A stretch of DNA of 64,000 nt from Haematobia irritans (GCF_050003625.1 NC_134401.1:65317242-65381241); one strand, 5' to 3'. Positions 22,130 through 34,040 are shown, counted from the first letter of the stretch. Translations and numbers: made by a program. The notes: generated by a model not told the origin, from the letters alone.

Positions 22130-23277
22130 ATGCCGTCCAAGCAAGAAGAGCAGCGTATCAAAATTTTGCTCGCGCATCGCGAAAATCCGAGCTACTCGCA
22201 CGCAAAGCTGGCAAAATCGCTAAAAGTTGCCAAATCAACCGTTACAAATGTAATTAAAGTGTTTGGGGAACGTTTGTCGACAAAAGGAAGGGGAAAGGTA
22301 GCAGATATTTTCAAGCACATAAAACTGTCAAAGTTCGCAAAGAAATATCTGGTTTGGCAAGCCATCTGTACCTGTGGCTTGAAAAGCAGCATTTTCATAG
22401 CTTCCGGGACTGTCGACCAAAAAATTTACGTGAAAGAATGTTTGAATAAACGTCTGCTGCCTTTCCTGAAGAAACACGGTTGTTCCGTACTGTTTTGGCC
22501 GGATTTGGCATCTTGCCATTACTGTAAAACAATTCCTTATTTTTTGCCTGAGAAATCGAGGATGGACTTATCTTACACTACCTTCGTACAAATTTAGACT
22601 TGAACTAATTAAACTTCCGTCATTAATTAGTCGAAGGAAAATGTTAAATATTACGTTTATTATGAATATTATACATGGAAAACTTATTTCGAGTTTTATT
22701 TTGAGTCGTATTAGTCTAACTGTACCTCTTAGACCAACAAGGAACTTCCGTTTATTAAGTATACAATACTTCCAGAGAGAGTTTGCAAATAATGATTCCC
22801 TTCGCCACTTATGTGATGATTTTAATAGGTATTATCTCATCATTAATCTTTCTGAGGATAGAAATATGTTAAAACGTAAAATGATTCTTTATTTGAATGA
22901 ATGAATGGCATTTATAATATATTTCCCATCTTTATTGTGTATATATGTAGTTTTATGTATTAGTATGTAAGGATATTGTATCTATAGACTTAAATAATAC
23001 AAAAAAAGCCATGGAGTGGTACGCCGCCAACAACGTGCAGGTGGTTCCCAAGGACAAGATCCCTCCCAACACGCCAGAGCTCCGCCCAATTGAGATATAC
23101 TGGGCTATTGTCAAGCGGAACCTAAAGAAGACCAAAAAAACTGCTAAGGACGGGCAGCAGTTCAAGGCAAACTGGCTTTCTGCGGCGAAGAAGGTGGACA
23201 AGGTGGCTGTACAAAATCTGATGGCAGGTGTCAAGCGTGAGGCCCGGCAATTCGGATTTGGAAAAGCGGAAGCCTAA
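22130..23277 (+). pseudogene. DD37E transposase, broken
   Basis: The reading frame starts MPSKQEEQRIKILLAHREN with an N-terminal helix-turn-helix (HAKLAKSLKVAKSTVTNVIK). An internal deletion near 22290 joins RLSTK to GRGKVADIFKHIK and removes the second HTH and the first catalytic Asp. KKYLVWQAICTCG and FWPDLASCHY (second Asp) follow. A retrotransposon insertion (22523-23005) then splits the gene before MEWYAANNVQVVPKD and NTPELRPIEIYWAIVK (final Glu), which run to the stop at 23277. It can no longer encode the intact enzyme, which would be about 340 residues. Confidence 0.9.
22523..23005 (+). mobile_element. 5'-truncated non-LTR retrotransposon inserted in the DD37E gene
   Basis: The insert interrupts CATTAC..AAAAAAGCCATGG of the transposase gene. 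It encodes the tail of a reverse-transcriptase protein (RLELIKLPSLISRRKMLNIT, then SRISLTVPLRPTRNFRLLSI and QREFANNDSLRHL), ending LYLNE-stop at 22904. About 100 bp of 3' UTR and an A run follow. This resembles C-termini of Jockey/R1-group LINEs. The A run in the target hides the exact duplication. Confidence 0.85.
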
Positions 23278-23404
23278 CTGAATATTTTTCCTGAATTTTA
23301 TACTAATTGAACTTGAAAAAGAAATTTAATTTGATTTTTTAAATAAACGATTTCGCCGATTTACACGCGTTTTCCCTTGACCAAATTTTGACCGTATCAC
23401 CCTT

Positions 23405-24856
23405 TATGTGGTTCAAGTTTAGACGGACCTTATTGTCTTTGAAAGTAGGAAAGTCGCCATCGCAACAACCTTCTCGCGCAGTATAAGCTTCAGAAATCGT
23501 CCGAATGACATTATGTTTTTGTTTTTTGACAATAACAAAGTTGTGAGCGTCGAAAAGTTCATATACCTGTATGAAACATAATAAATGTCAAAAACTGTTA
23601 TAAGACGCTAGGGCGCTTTCACACATGTTTTAAGAATTTTGAACATTAATATTATTATTAAAATGTTGAAACCTTTTTCAAAAGGAAAACGTCTGAGTGC
23701 AACTCTTTTTTTCAAATTGTTAAAACCATTTTGTACATAAGGATTCTTCATGACTGTATGCTTCTTACAGCGAAAAATGACAACTAATTCATACATTTTT
23801 TCTACACTCAGCCAGTATGTTGTTACTGACCTATACACAACTACCACCTGACATAATTTTTGTGGCTTGCAACAGAATATACAGCTGTGTGAAAAATAAA
23901 AAGGACAGTCGCATTCCATCGTCTTTTCTGTTTACGAATTCATATAAAATGAAAGAGTTTTTGATAAAACAATGTTGATGTAAAATGCTTGTAGATGACG
24001 TTAAGAAATACTGTTAGAATTTGGGGTTCCATTCCTGTCATTTTCATAACAAAACAATTTTCTTGCAGAATGAGTGATTTCTGCTGCGAAAAATAATAAA
24101 GACAGTTTTGATCTTTTGTACAATAACGATACTTAAAAACCTTTTTCTGTTTGTAAGTAAATGCATAAAACATATTCATAGTTTCACATTTATTACTAAA
24201 TAAATTGCACTTTTGTAAACTATTTGTGAAATATGGATAGAAATAAGCACATGACTGCGCTACCAATAATAGTATTAAAAATTAAAAAAAAAAATAATTA
24301 AAAAAGTGGACATTCATAGAGAAATATTACCAAAAATATCTAAAACCGAAGGAGAAAATGCCAATAAATAGTTTCCCAAGGGTCAAACCCGTGACAGAAA
24401 AGCTAAAATTACACATACTATAAAGATAAGTATCAATCTATGTGTAAAAGAGGCCCATTTATGGGATCTTAATAAATAAGAAATAACCTAAATATTGACG
24501 CTGATGCATTGGAGAAGGATTTAGAGTCCGTAGAATATTATAATAATAGAATATTGAAGAAGGATTAAAGTTTGGTAAAATCAAATCGATTGGCTTACGC
24601 AAAATTGCGTAATATTTTGTGGTCCGATGAAACAAAAGTAAACTTTTTTTTCTTCTGATAGAGGTGTTCATCATGTAAGAAGACCTATACTAAGGGAGGC
24701 TTTATGGAACGATATTCATTCAGTATAAATATCTATTTAGTTTAACTTAAGTTAACATAGTAATAGATTTAAATTTTCATGAAGTGTCCTTATTTTTTTC
24801 ACACGTAAATAATTTCGATTTATACAAAATCATAAAATGTTATTGTTATCTAAGAG
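23405..24856. other. No gene recognised
   Basis: AT-rich. Open frames of 71-108 codons occur on the minus strand (23608-23919, 23940-24266, 24459-24674) but have no motif, signal or codon character that would support a gene. Confidence 0.45.
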
Positions 24857-25795
24857 CTTATTTCTGATATCCGAACGGAAGCAATTACAAAGGAACGGTA
24901 GTCACTCACTTTCGTCTACACGAACGAAAAAGACTCTTTTGCATATGTTTGGGTGTAAAAATTATATGTTTGGAACTCATTTTTTTAACACAATATTTTT
25001 AAGTGCAAGCATATAATGTTCATAAACTAGCATAACATGTTTGGGACAATATATGTTAATATGTTAGAAAATATTATATTTGTAAGTAACCAATTGGCGC
25101 CCTAAAAATATATCCACACAAAAAAAATTTTCATTAAATGTTTTTACTACCAGTGAATGCCCTAACATACACATTATAGCTTGAACAATACAAACAATAT
25201 TTTGTTTGGACCAATCCTGAAAATATGTATGTTTGAAGCAAAATGTGTTCTGGTATATGTTACAGAAGTAATTTTTTTGAGGGTGTAGATTTGGGTATCT
25301 CTAACTTCCTTTCGTTCGTTCGTTCGCATGGATTACGTTACTGTCAAATGCTAATATTACCAAATCTCAATTATTTCAAATACTTGAAAAAGGCCCATAC
25401 GTTTTAAAAACTATTTTCCATAAAATTCAATCTGGCATATTTGGCAAACTGCTCAATAATTTTTTTAACAAATTAGAGAGATGTGTATTTGTATTTCAAT
25501 TTTTCACATATTTGCACTAGCTTTAATCAATTTATCAATAATATTTTCCTTATTTATGGATGCCTTTTTCCATAAGACGAAAGGTTTGTGCAAAGTGTGT
25601 GGATTTGACATTTCTTTTCGACAAAATGCGAACGAATGGAGCTAGAGAAACCCCATTTTAAGTGGTAACGTTACCTATTCGTTCGCGTTGATTTTCGTCT
25701 CACTTATCGTTTAGATAGAGCTTAGAGAAAACCCAAATCAGTTGATTTTCGTTTTGTATGCGAACGAAGAATAGAATTTGGATATCAGAAATAAG
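24857..25795. mobile_element. Inverted-repeat element S, containing L3
   Basis: CTTATTTCTGATATCC at 24857 is matched by its perfect inverse GGATATCAGAAATAAG ending at 25795. GAACGGAAG and CTTTCGTTCG-type words recur inside both ends. The target duplication is not clear. No transposase. Confidence 0.6.
24919..25285 (-). mobile_element. Family L element, copy L3 (367 bp)
   Basis: It starts CACGAACGAAAAAGACTC and ends ATTTTTTTGAGGGTG, with TA on both sides (24917-24918, 25286-25287). It is inserted in element S. Same orientation as L1, without the tRNA-like centre. Confidence 0.78.
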
Positions 25796-26568
25796 CGGAA
25801 AGTGTGCGTAGGCACTGTCCCTATTATTTATCAAATAACTGTAGTTCACTTGGATTTTGTAAGCAGTGTTTGAATTTTGCTCAAAAATGAGCTGGGAAAA
25901 ACATACAAACTCTTTTTTATTTGAGTGCCGGAGCACACATGAAGCTCGGCACTTTTTAGAAAGAGCGGGGCGATATGACAGCTCTGCTCACAAGTGCCAA
26001 TGAAATTAGCTATTCAAAACTCGTAGAACTTGCCATATTGTAAACTTTAAACATTTTTCTAGGGAAACAATTGTAAATAAAAATATGCAAATGTGTGGAT
26101 AACAAAAAAATATGAAAGTATGTGAAAAAGTTTAACAAAATTCAGAATAGCCCCTATATTCATGAAAGTTAACGTAAACGTTAAATCTACTGTTACCATT
26201 CCTTCCTTCCTTCGACAAACTGTCCGTAAATTATTGTGTATATGAGCATAAATGTAGAGCGTCCCACAAGGCGGCAATCAGTCCAACTAAAACCCAATAA
26301 AAGAAAAAGGTTTAAAAAACAATCAAGAATTTGTGGCATCTCCTTAACAACTGACTCTCGATGTTGTTGAAATATGTGGTATTGACACTTATATATAAAA
26401 TTTACAAAAGCTTTAAACTAACGGAAATGAACACAAATTTTGCCGTGGACATATTTTCAAACCAACGACGAGACCGGTGAAGCTGTTAGCAAAAATGTAG
26501 TCGATCAATGAAATCATTAAAACTTTCATGGTGGCTTACTATCGAGGTTTTATATTTAGAGGGTTATA
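25796..26568. other. No gene recognised
   Basis: AT-rich unique DNA. Open frames at 25700-25936 and 26059-26277 (minus) show no known domain. Confidence 0.45.
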
Positions 26569-26876
26569 CACCCTCAAAAAAAAATCGCCTCTAACATATG
26601 TTCCAAACATATTTTGCAGGAAGCACATATATTATTGAATACTGCCGAAACATTAATATGTTTGTTTTATGTGAACATATTATATGTTTGGAAGCATTTT
26701 GAGCCAAAAATATTATATGCTTGGAAGAATTTTCCCCAAAGAAGATTGTGCTCATTCCCTAACATAATTTTCACTTCCACGAAATTTTTTAGTTCTTGAC
26801 ACCTTTTTCTGTAATACAAATAATGTTGAAGAAATTATTTTTTTCAATTTTATATTTTTTTTTTTAATTTTACCTT

Positions 26877-26949
26877 TCGCCTGGACGGAGAATCGAACCG
26901 ACGACCATACAGTTTGTAAGCCAACACACTACCACTGAGCTACGTAGCT
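26877..26949 (-). other. tRNA-like module (left of pair 2)
   Basis: On the minus strand the B box GGTTCGATTCTCC follows a CTCAGTGG A-box-like word, and T tracts lie downstream on that strand. It is a close copy of the module at 10832. Confidence 0.68.
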
Positions 26950-27060
26950 GTTATAGTCACCAGTAGACAATTATCGTTAGAAGTTACATTTATATAGCAT
27001 AGTTTGCAGCGCCCACGAGCCCATGCAAGCATAACATTATTTAACAGAAACATACATGTG

Positions 27061-27134
27061 TTGGCAACGTGGAGCAGTGGTTAGCATGTCTGCCGTACAT
27101 GCAAAGGGTCGTGGGTTCAATCCCTGCTCCGAGC
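27061..27134 (+). other. tRNA-like module (right of pair 2)
   Basis: TGGAGCAGTGGTTAGCATG (A box) and GGTTCAATCCCTG (B box) are at tRNA spacing, followed by a T run at 27144-27163. A close copy of the modules at 11029 and 33070. Confidence 0.7.
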
Positions 27135-28257
27135 AAACACCAATTTTTTTTTTTTTTTTTTTTTAATTTACACATTTATATTTATACTATATTAAATTTT
27201 TATAATGAAACTTCGAAATGTGGGTTTTTAAAGATTTACAGTCAGAAACAGTGCTTGATATAAAAGAAATGGACTGAGCTTTTGGATAAAATATTATTTT
27301 TTATTGCAAAAATAACAATTTTGTAATAAAAAACTGGTTTTGGTATAAAAGTTTGAAAATTTGGAAGGAATTCAAAAACTCTAACAAAGGAAGAACGTGG
27401 GGTCGAGTATAAACATACATAAATAATTTTATAATATACACAATTAAATAATATTTAGACTTAAATTAAATAATATTTAGACTTAAGCATATAAAATTTT
27501 TGGCCTTATCATAAAGCAGTTTCCGAAACAACATATAAGCGGTTTCACAGAAATTGCTCTCTTTTGATTCTCTCGCTGTGTTGATTTGATATCTTTCGTC
27601 AACCCTCCCGGTTTTTATCTCTATTTCTTTCTCTATACTCTCTCTCTCTCTCTCTGTCGCTCTCTGAATAAAATATCACAACATATATATGTTTACTCGA
27701 AATTTGTAAATTTATATATGTTTACATTCACACATATAATTTTTATGAAACATGCATGCCCAAACATAATACATTCTAACATATTAACATATGTGTTCCA
27801 AACATTTAGTGTTAGTGTGAGAACATTACATGTTTGCACTTAAATATATTGTGTTTAAAAATTGTGCCCGAAACACATTTTGTTTATATCGAAACATATG
27901 AAAAACATATTTTTCTAACAGTGTATACAAATTGTATACGACCACAAATAAAAAATCAAATCAGAACTCATAACGTATTTGCCCGTCTCCATTCATTTCA
28001 TTTGTATTTCAACTTAAAACAAGTATATACGGCCGTAAGTTCGGCCAGGCCGAATCTTATGTACCCTCCACCATGGATTGCGTAGGAACTTCTACTAAAG
28101 GCTATCATCCACAATCGAATTACTTGGGTTGCGATAACACTTGCCGATGGCAAGGTATCGTAAAACTTTTTAACACTGTCTTCTAAATTGTAAGTTAGTC
28201 CATAAGGGGTATATATTAAACAAAAAAAAGGCCGATTAAATACGTATATAATTCAGT

Positions 28258-28615
28258 TTGACAAAATTTTCTATAGAAATACAATTTTGACAAAATTTTC
28301 TATAGAAATAAAAACTTGACAAAATTTTCTATAGAAATACAATGTTGACAAAATTTTCTATGGAAGTAAAATGTTGACAAAATTTTCTATAGCAATAAAA
28401 TTTTGACAAAATTTTCTATAGAAATAAAATGTTGACAAAATTTTCTATAGAAATAAAATGTTGACAAAATGTTCTATAGAAATAAAATGTTGACAAAATT
28501 GTCTATAGAACTAAAATGTTGACAAAATTTTCTACAGAAATAAACTTTTTACAAAACTTTCTATAGAAATGAAATTTTGACAAAACTTTCTATAGTAATA
28601 AAATTTGACAATTTT
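28258..28615 (+). repeat. Tandem array of about twelve 29-bp units
   Basis: The unit is ACAAAATTTTCTATAGAAAT plus a variable AAAATGTTG part, at exact 29-bp steps (28261, 28290 and onward). The same array in reverse lies in R2 at 56195-56610. Confidence 0.92.
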
Positions 28616-29587
28616 TACATGGCTGTTAGAGGCCATATACTAACGAAATGTACCAAATTTCAACCGCATCGGATGACTCCTCCAAGAGGCTCCGGAGGTC
28701 AAATCTGGGGATCGGTTTATATGGGAGCTATATATAATTATGGACCGATATGGACCAATTTTTGCATGGTTGTTAGAGACCATATACTAACACCACATAC
28801 TAAATTTCAATTGGATCGGATGAATTTTGCTCATCCAAGAGGCTCCAGAGTTCAAATCTGGGGATCGGTTTATATGGGAGCTATATATAATTATGGACCG
28901 ATATGGACCAATTTTTGCATGCTTGTTAGAGACCGTATACTAACATCAGGTACCCAATTTCAAACGGATCGGATGAATTTTGCCCCTCCAAGAGGCTCCG
29001 GAGGTCAAATCTGGGGATCGGTTTATATGGGAGCTATATATAATTATGGACCGATATGGACCAGTTTTTGCATGGTTGTTAGAGACCATATACTAATACC
29101 ACGTACCAAATTTCAGTCGGGTAGGATGAAGTTTGCTCCTCCAAGAGGCTCCGGAGGTCAAATCTGGGGATCGGTTTATATGGGAGCTATATATATTTAT
29201 GGACCGATATGGACCAATTTTTGCATGGTTGTTAGAGACCGTATACTAACATCAGGTACCAAATTTCAACCGGATCGGATGAATTTTGCCCCTCCAAGAG
29301 GCTCCGGAGGTCAAATCTGGGGATCGGTTTATATGGGGGCTATATATAATTATGGACCGATATGGACCAATTTTTGCATGGTTGTTAGAGACCGTATACT
29401 TAGACCACGTACCAAATTTCAACCGGATCGGATGAATTTTGCTGCTCCGGAAGGCTCCGCAAGCCAAATTTGGGGATCGGTTTATATGGGGGCTATACGT
29501 AAACGTGGGCCGATATGGCCCATTTTCAATACCATCCGACCTACATCAATAACAACTACTTGTGCCAAGTTTCAAGTCGATAGCTAG
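28577..29587 (+). repeat. 153-bp tandem array (open for 336 codons)
   Basis: ATGGGAGCTATAT-type words start at 28721, 28874, 29027, 29180, 29333 and 29486, exactly 153 bp apart. Because 153 is 51 codons and the unit lacks stops in one frame, a 336-residue frame is open with repeats of MGAIYNYGPIWTNFCMVVRD. The same array is open on other strands and in R2. I see no signal peptide, domain or initiation context, so I treat it as a repeat. Confidence 0.85.
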
Positions 29588-30131
29588 TTTCGTTCGGAAG
29601 TTAGCGTGATTTCCACAGACGGACGGACAGCCGGACAGACGGACAGACGGACGGACGGACGGACGGACGGACATGCTTAGATCGACTCAGAATTTCACCA
29701 CGACCCAGAATATATATACTTTATGGGGTCTTAGAGCAATATTTCGATGTGTTACAAACGGAATGACAAAGTTAATATACCCCCATCCTATGGTGGAGGG
29801 TATAAAAAATACACACCATCATCACCAATTTCGATTTGTGTCAAATATACTACTCCCTCAAAAAATCGCTTCTCTAACATATGTTCCAAATATATTTTGC
29901 AGGAAGCACATATATTATTAGATACTGCCGCAACATTAATATGTTTGTTTTATGTGAACATATTATATGTTTGGAAGCATTTGAGCCCAAAAATATTATG
30001 TGCTTGGAAGAATTTTCCCCAAAGAAGATTGTGCTCATTCCCTCACATAATTTTCATTTCCACGAAATTTTTTAGTTCTTTGCACCTTTTTCTGTAATAC
30101 ACATTTTTCTGTATTTTTTTAAATTTTACTT

Positions 30132-30206
30132 TTCGCCTGGACTGAGAATCGAACCGAGGGCCATATAGTTTGTAAGCCAACACACTATCCACTGGGCTAC
30201 GTAGCT
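30132..30206 (-). other. tRNA-like module (left of pair 3)
   Basis: On the minus strand it carries the B-box word GGTTCGATTCTCAG and AGTGGATAGTGTGTTGGC. Same family as the modules at 10832 and 26877. It is separated from its partner by D1 and D2. Confidence 0.65.
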
Positions 30207-30253
30207 GTTATAGTCACCAGTAGACAATTATCGTTATAAGTTACATTTAGATA

Positions 30254-31579
30254 CACCCAGAAAAAAGTTTTAAGTTAAAATGAACTCATTTTTATTTGTT
30301 TGAACGATGTGATTTTCGTAGAAATTGGGTAGAATGCATTCCATATATTAGTTAACATTTTCCTATATTTATATACCACTATACTACAGGATGAAAAAAA
30401 TTTAACTGAATTGAATTCATATATGGAATGATTTTATTGAACTTTTTTAATTCATTTGGACAAATCTTACATATTTGTGGTAAACCGTTTACTTCAAAAT
30501 TAGAACTGCGTACCTTCGTTTTTAAATACAATTTATTTATTTATATAAGCATTTTTTTCTTCTATAAAATACATGTTTTATTAATATATTAAATATACTT
30601 ATTAAAAATCAACAGCATCGACTGGCTTTGAAATATTAGTTTATTATTCCACTATTTCCAATTTCCATGTAATGTTATCAACTGTAAACCGCATTTTCTT
30701 CTTCTTGTACCTTTCACTTTTAATAAGTTGCTGCGTAACGATTTGTCCTCCTTTTACAATTTCAATACCTACAACTATAAAAAATCATAAACCAATTTTT
30801 TCCCAAAAGGTTAGCGTCACTGAATGGTACCTGTTAATTGAAGATTCCAAAATGAAGACGAATGAAGGGGTTGTTATTCTGCTTTCTTTCTTTATACACC
30901 ATCACGAACATAATTTTTTCTCACTAATTTAAAATAACAAATATTTTATATACTTTATTTGTAATTTATTATATTATTTTACTAAATTATTTTTCAACAA
31001 TCTCTCCGTACGTTATATCATAACAACACGATTCCAACTAAAAAAACAACCCACGCGCAGACATCGATTACATCGATAACAGGTATTGATTACAGGTAGA
31101 TAAAAGAAATATAGGAACATTTCCTATATTCTAACAAGTGTGTTTCCTTAAGTTTTGAAAGGATTGAATACTTCTTAGTACGAATGAACTAAAATATTTT
31201 TCTGTGCCAAGTGTTAGTTGTTGCTTTCTATAATAAAGGAAGTCAGAAATATCATTTTATAGGAAGTTTTACTAAATTTGAGGAAACTTGGGTTTAGTTC
31301 GGTTTTTGTTTATTTTTACGAATGCTTTGTTATCAGTGAATAAAATTTTCGTTTTCAGTAGTAAATTCTTATACCCAGAGAAGAAAACAGTATTAGTAAA
31401 ATTTCATGCCTTATTCTAGTTAATGAACTATTCCTAACTGCTTTCAGTTTAGGATTTTTTTACTGAAACAAGTAAATTTTATTATTTCACACAAAAATTT
31501 ACCTTAATGGAAATAAAATTGCTAAACTAAATTTATGAATATTTTTTCCTTTAGTTTAGAAGGCACTTTTTTCTGGGTG
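30254..31579 (+). mobile_element. Family D element, copy D1
   Basis: It starts CACCCAGAAAAAAGTTTTAA and ends CACTTTTTTCTGGGTG. Against L4 (CATTTATATAGCATAGTTTGC), the site here reads ..TA [D1] TAGCATA [D2] TAGTTTGC, so each D copy duplicated a TA. Non-coding. Confidence 0.92.
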
Positions 31580-31586
31580 TAGCATA

Positions 31587-33008
31587 CACCCAGAAAAAAG
31601 TGACCACTTCTTTAAGTTAAAATGCACTCATTGTGAAGAAAGTTGAACTTCGTATAGCGCCAAAGACATTTTTATTTGTTTGAACGATGTGATTTTCGTA
31701 GAAATTAGGAATAATGCATTCCATATATTAGTTAACATTTTCCTATATTTATATACCATTATACTACAGAATGAAAAAATTTAACTAATTTGAATTCATG
31801 TATGGAATGATTTTATTGAAATTTTTTCATTCATTTCGACAAATCTTACACATTTGTGGTAAAACTTTTACTTCATAATTAGGACTGCTTACCTTCGTTT
31901 TTAAATACAATTTTATTTATTTCTATAAGCAATTTTATCTTCAATAAAAGACATGTTTTATTAATATATTGAATATATTTATTAAGAATCAACAGCATCG
32001 AATCTCTTTGAAATATTAATTTATTATTCCACTATTTCCAATTTCCGTGTGATATTATCAACTGTAAAACGCACTTTTTCTTCTTCTTGTACTTTTCACT
32101 TTTAATAAGTTGCTGCCTAACGATTTTGTCCTCCTTTTACAATTTCAATACCTACAAATATAAAAAATCATAAAACATTTTTGTTGCAAAAGGTTAGCGT
32201 CATTGAATATTACCTGATAATTGAAGATTCCAAAATGAAGACAAATGAAAGGGTTGTTATTCTGCTGGTGTTTTCTTTCTTTATACACTATCACGAACAT
32301 TGATAGATTTATTTAAAAAAACGAAAATTTTTCTCACTAATTTAAAATAACAAATATTTTATATATTTTATTTGTTATTTATTATATTATTTTTTAACAA
32401 TCTCTCCGTATACCAAAACAACGCGATTCCAACTAAAAAAACAACCGACGCGCAAATATATCGATTACACCCACGCGCAAACACATCGATTACGATGACA
32501 GGTATCGATTACAGGTAGACAATAGAAATTTAGGAAAATTTCCTATATTCTAACAAGTGTGTTTCCTTAAGTTTTGAAAGGATTGCATACTTCTTAGTAC
32601 GAATGAACTAAAATATTTTTCTATGCCAAGTGTTGTTCGTATGTATGAAAAACTTTCTATTATAAAGGAAGTCGCAATTATCATTTTATAAGAAATTTTA
32701 CTAATTTTGAAGAAACTTGGTTTTAGTTCGGTTTTTGTTTATTTTTACGAATGCTTTGTTATCGGTGAATAAAATTTTCTTTTTCAGTAGTAAATTCTTA
32801 TACCCAGCGAAGAAAATAGTATGAGTAAAATTCCATGCCTTATTCTAGTTAATGAACTATTCCTAGCTGCTTACAGTTTAGGATTTTTTTACTGAAACGA
32901 GTAAATTTTATTATTTTTCACAAAAATTTACCTTAATGGAAATAAAATGGATAAACTATATTGATGAAAATTTTTTCCTTTAGTTTCGAAGGCACTTTTT
33001 TCTGGGTG
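31587..33008 (+). mobile_element. Family D element, copy D2
   Basis: It starts CACCCAGAAAAAAGTGACCA and ends CTTTTTTCTGGGTG. It sits in the next TA, 5 bp from D1, in the same orientation. Ends and internal blocks match D1, D3 and D4. Non-autonomous. Confidence 0.92.
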
Positions 33009-33069
33009 TAGTTTGCAGCGCCCACGAGCCCATGCAAACATAACATTATGTAACAGAAACATACATTTA

Positions 33070-33143
33070 TTGGCAACGTGGAGCAGTGGTTAGCATGTCT
33101 GCCTTGCATGCAAAGGGTCGTGGGTTCAATCCCTGCTCCGACC
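33070..33143 (+). other. tRNA-like module (right of pair 3)
   Basis: GTGGAGCAGTGGTTAGCATG and GGTTCAATCCCTG boxes with a T run at 33150-33158. Close copy of the module at 27061. Confidence 0.7.
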
Positions 33144-33444
33144 GATCCATTTTTTTTTAATTTACACATTTATATTTATACTATATTAAATTTTTATAAT
33201 GAATCTTGGAAATGTGTGTTATTAAAGATTTACTATCAGAAACAGTGCTTGATATAAATGAAATGAACTGAGGTTTTCGATAAAATATTATTTTTTATTG
33301 CAAAAATAAAAATTTTGCAACAAAAAATTGTTTTTGGTATAAAAGTTTGAAATGGTGGAAGGAATTCAAAAACTGTAACGAAAGAAGAACGTGGAGTCGA
33401 GTATAAACATACACAAAAAATTTTATAATATACATATAAATTTA

Positions 33445-34040
33445 TTTAGGCGTGAACAGTTTTTTACTAGCATTTAACACAATTTTAAATCCATTTAAAA
33501 CTTATCGTGTTGTACTTAATTTCATTTTTACCTTTAAGGCCGGTATTAAGTTGGCATTATCGCTCTAAAATGATCCTGTTTTGTCTTTTAATTTTCTTTA
33601 ATTTCATTTTAAAGAAAATAAACTTTTCCAATTGTTTTATCTGCAAAACTCGAACTTAATGCCCGCTTTTATATTTGAAGGTGTCCGTCAACTCCTCTTG
33701 GGCTACTTATTAATAAAGAGGAACTAAACTTTTTATACATTTAATTTTTCACTATTTCCTCCTTTTTTCATTTTACTGTCCCAACTCAAAAAAGAGTATA
33801 GTGCCCTTTCGTTATTTTTATGAAGATCCCTTTGTTATTTTTTTTATATTTTTCACCGTTTTTTTTTTTAATTTCCTTTGCCTGAATATTTTGACTTACT
33901 CCTCGTACGTTCCGATTCTTTAAATTGTGCCCATAATGCCAAAATGATAAACAAATCACACATACATAAAATGCTGCTCTCAAGGCATGCTTGGTTCCGA
34001 ATGTATATTCTCTTTACTCCGAATACTCATTCTAATATTC
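33445..34040. other. Insert relative to L4, with a small inverted-repeat element
   Basis: L4 runs straight from AATATACA to AATAATATTTAGAC; here about 590 extra bases intervene. Within it, AAGGCCGGTATTAAGTTGGC (33536) and an inverse-type CGAACTTAATGCCCGCTTTT (33651-33670) flank about 130 bp, a possible miniature element. The rest is unassigned. Confidence 0.5.

Larger units (their letters stand above)
21977..23404 (+). mobile_element. DD37E (ITmD37E-type) element, deleted and interrupted
   Basis: TIRs are AAGGGTGATACGGTCAAAAT and the inverse ATTTTGACCGTATCACCCTT, with TA on both sides (21975-21976, 23405-23406). The spacing from the second Asp (WPDLASCHY) to the Glu in ELRPIE is 37 residues once the insertion is discounted. 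That places it with the DD37E elements first described from mosquitoes. Confidence 0.92.
26569..27923 (+). mobile_element. Family L element, copy L4, with complete divergent tRNA-like pair
   Basis: It starts CACCCTCAAAAAAAAATCGC and ends with the inverse-type ATATTTTTCTAACAGTG, with TA on both sides. Order: ATATGTTTGG-rich arm, tRNA-like module (-), 110-bp spacer, tRNA-like module (+), T run, AT-rich part, a CT microsatellite (27632-27665) and a second ATATGTTTGG arm. At 1355 bp it is the best complete L copy. No protein is encoded. Confidence 0.8.
28018..29806 (+). mobile_element. Helentron/mini-me-like element, family R, copy R1
   Basis: One end is ACAAGTATATACGGCCGT followed by a perfect hairpin TTCGGCC-A-GGCCGAA (28040-28054). 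The other is GAGGGTATAAA, with a hairpin at 29779-29801. Inside are a 29-bp array, a 153-bp array and a (GACR)n tract at 29617-29671. The GTCY repeat plus a TATACCCT core are known features of dipteran mini-me elements, later grouped with Helitron/Helentron non-autonomous elements. No Rep/helicase gene is present. Confidence 0.72.

Noticed and set aside
23608..24266. Two minus-strand frames of about 105 codons
   Set aside because: AT-driven composition, no domain, no start context or splice pattern.
28258..28615. CRISPR-like array of 29-bp repeats
   Set aside because: The repeats are head-to-tail without unique spacers, in a eukaryotic element, and recur in R2.
28577..29587. 336-residue protein gene
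   Set aside because: The frame consists only of the 153-bp repeat unit of a mobile element; unit length divisible by three explains the lack of stops.
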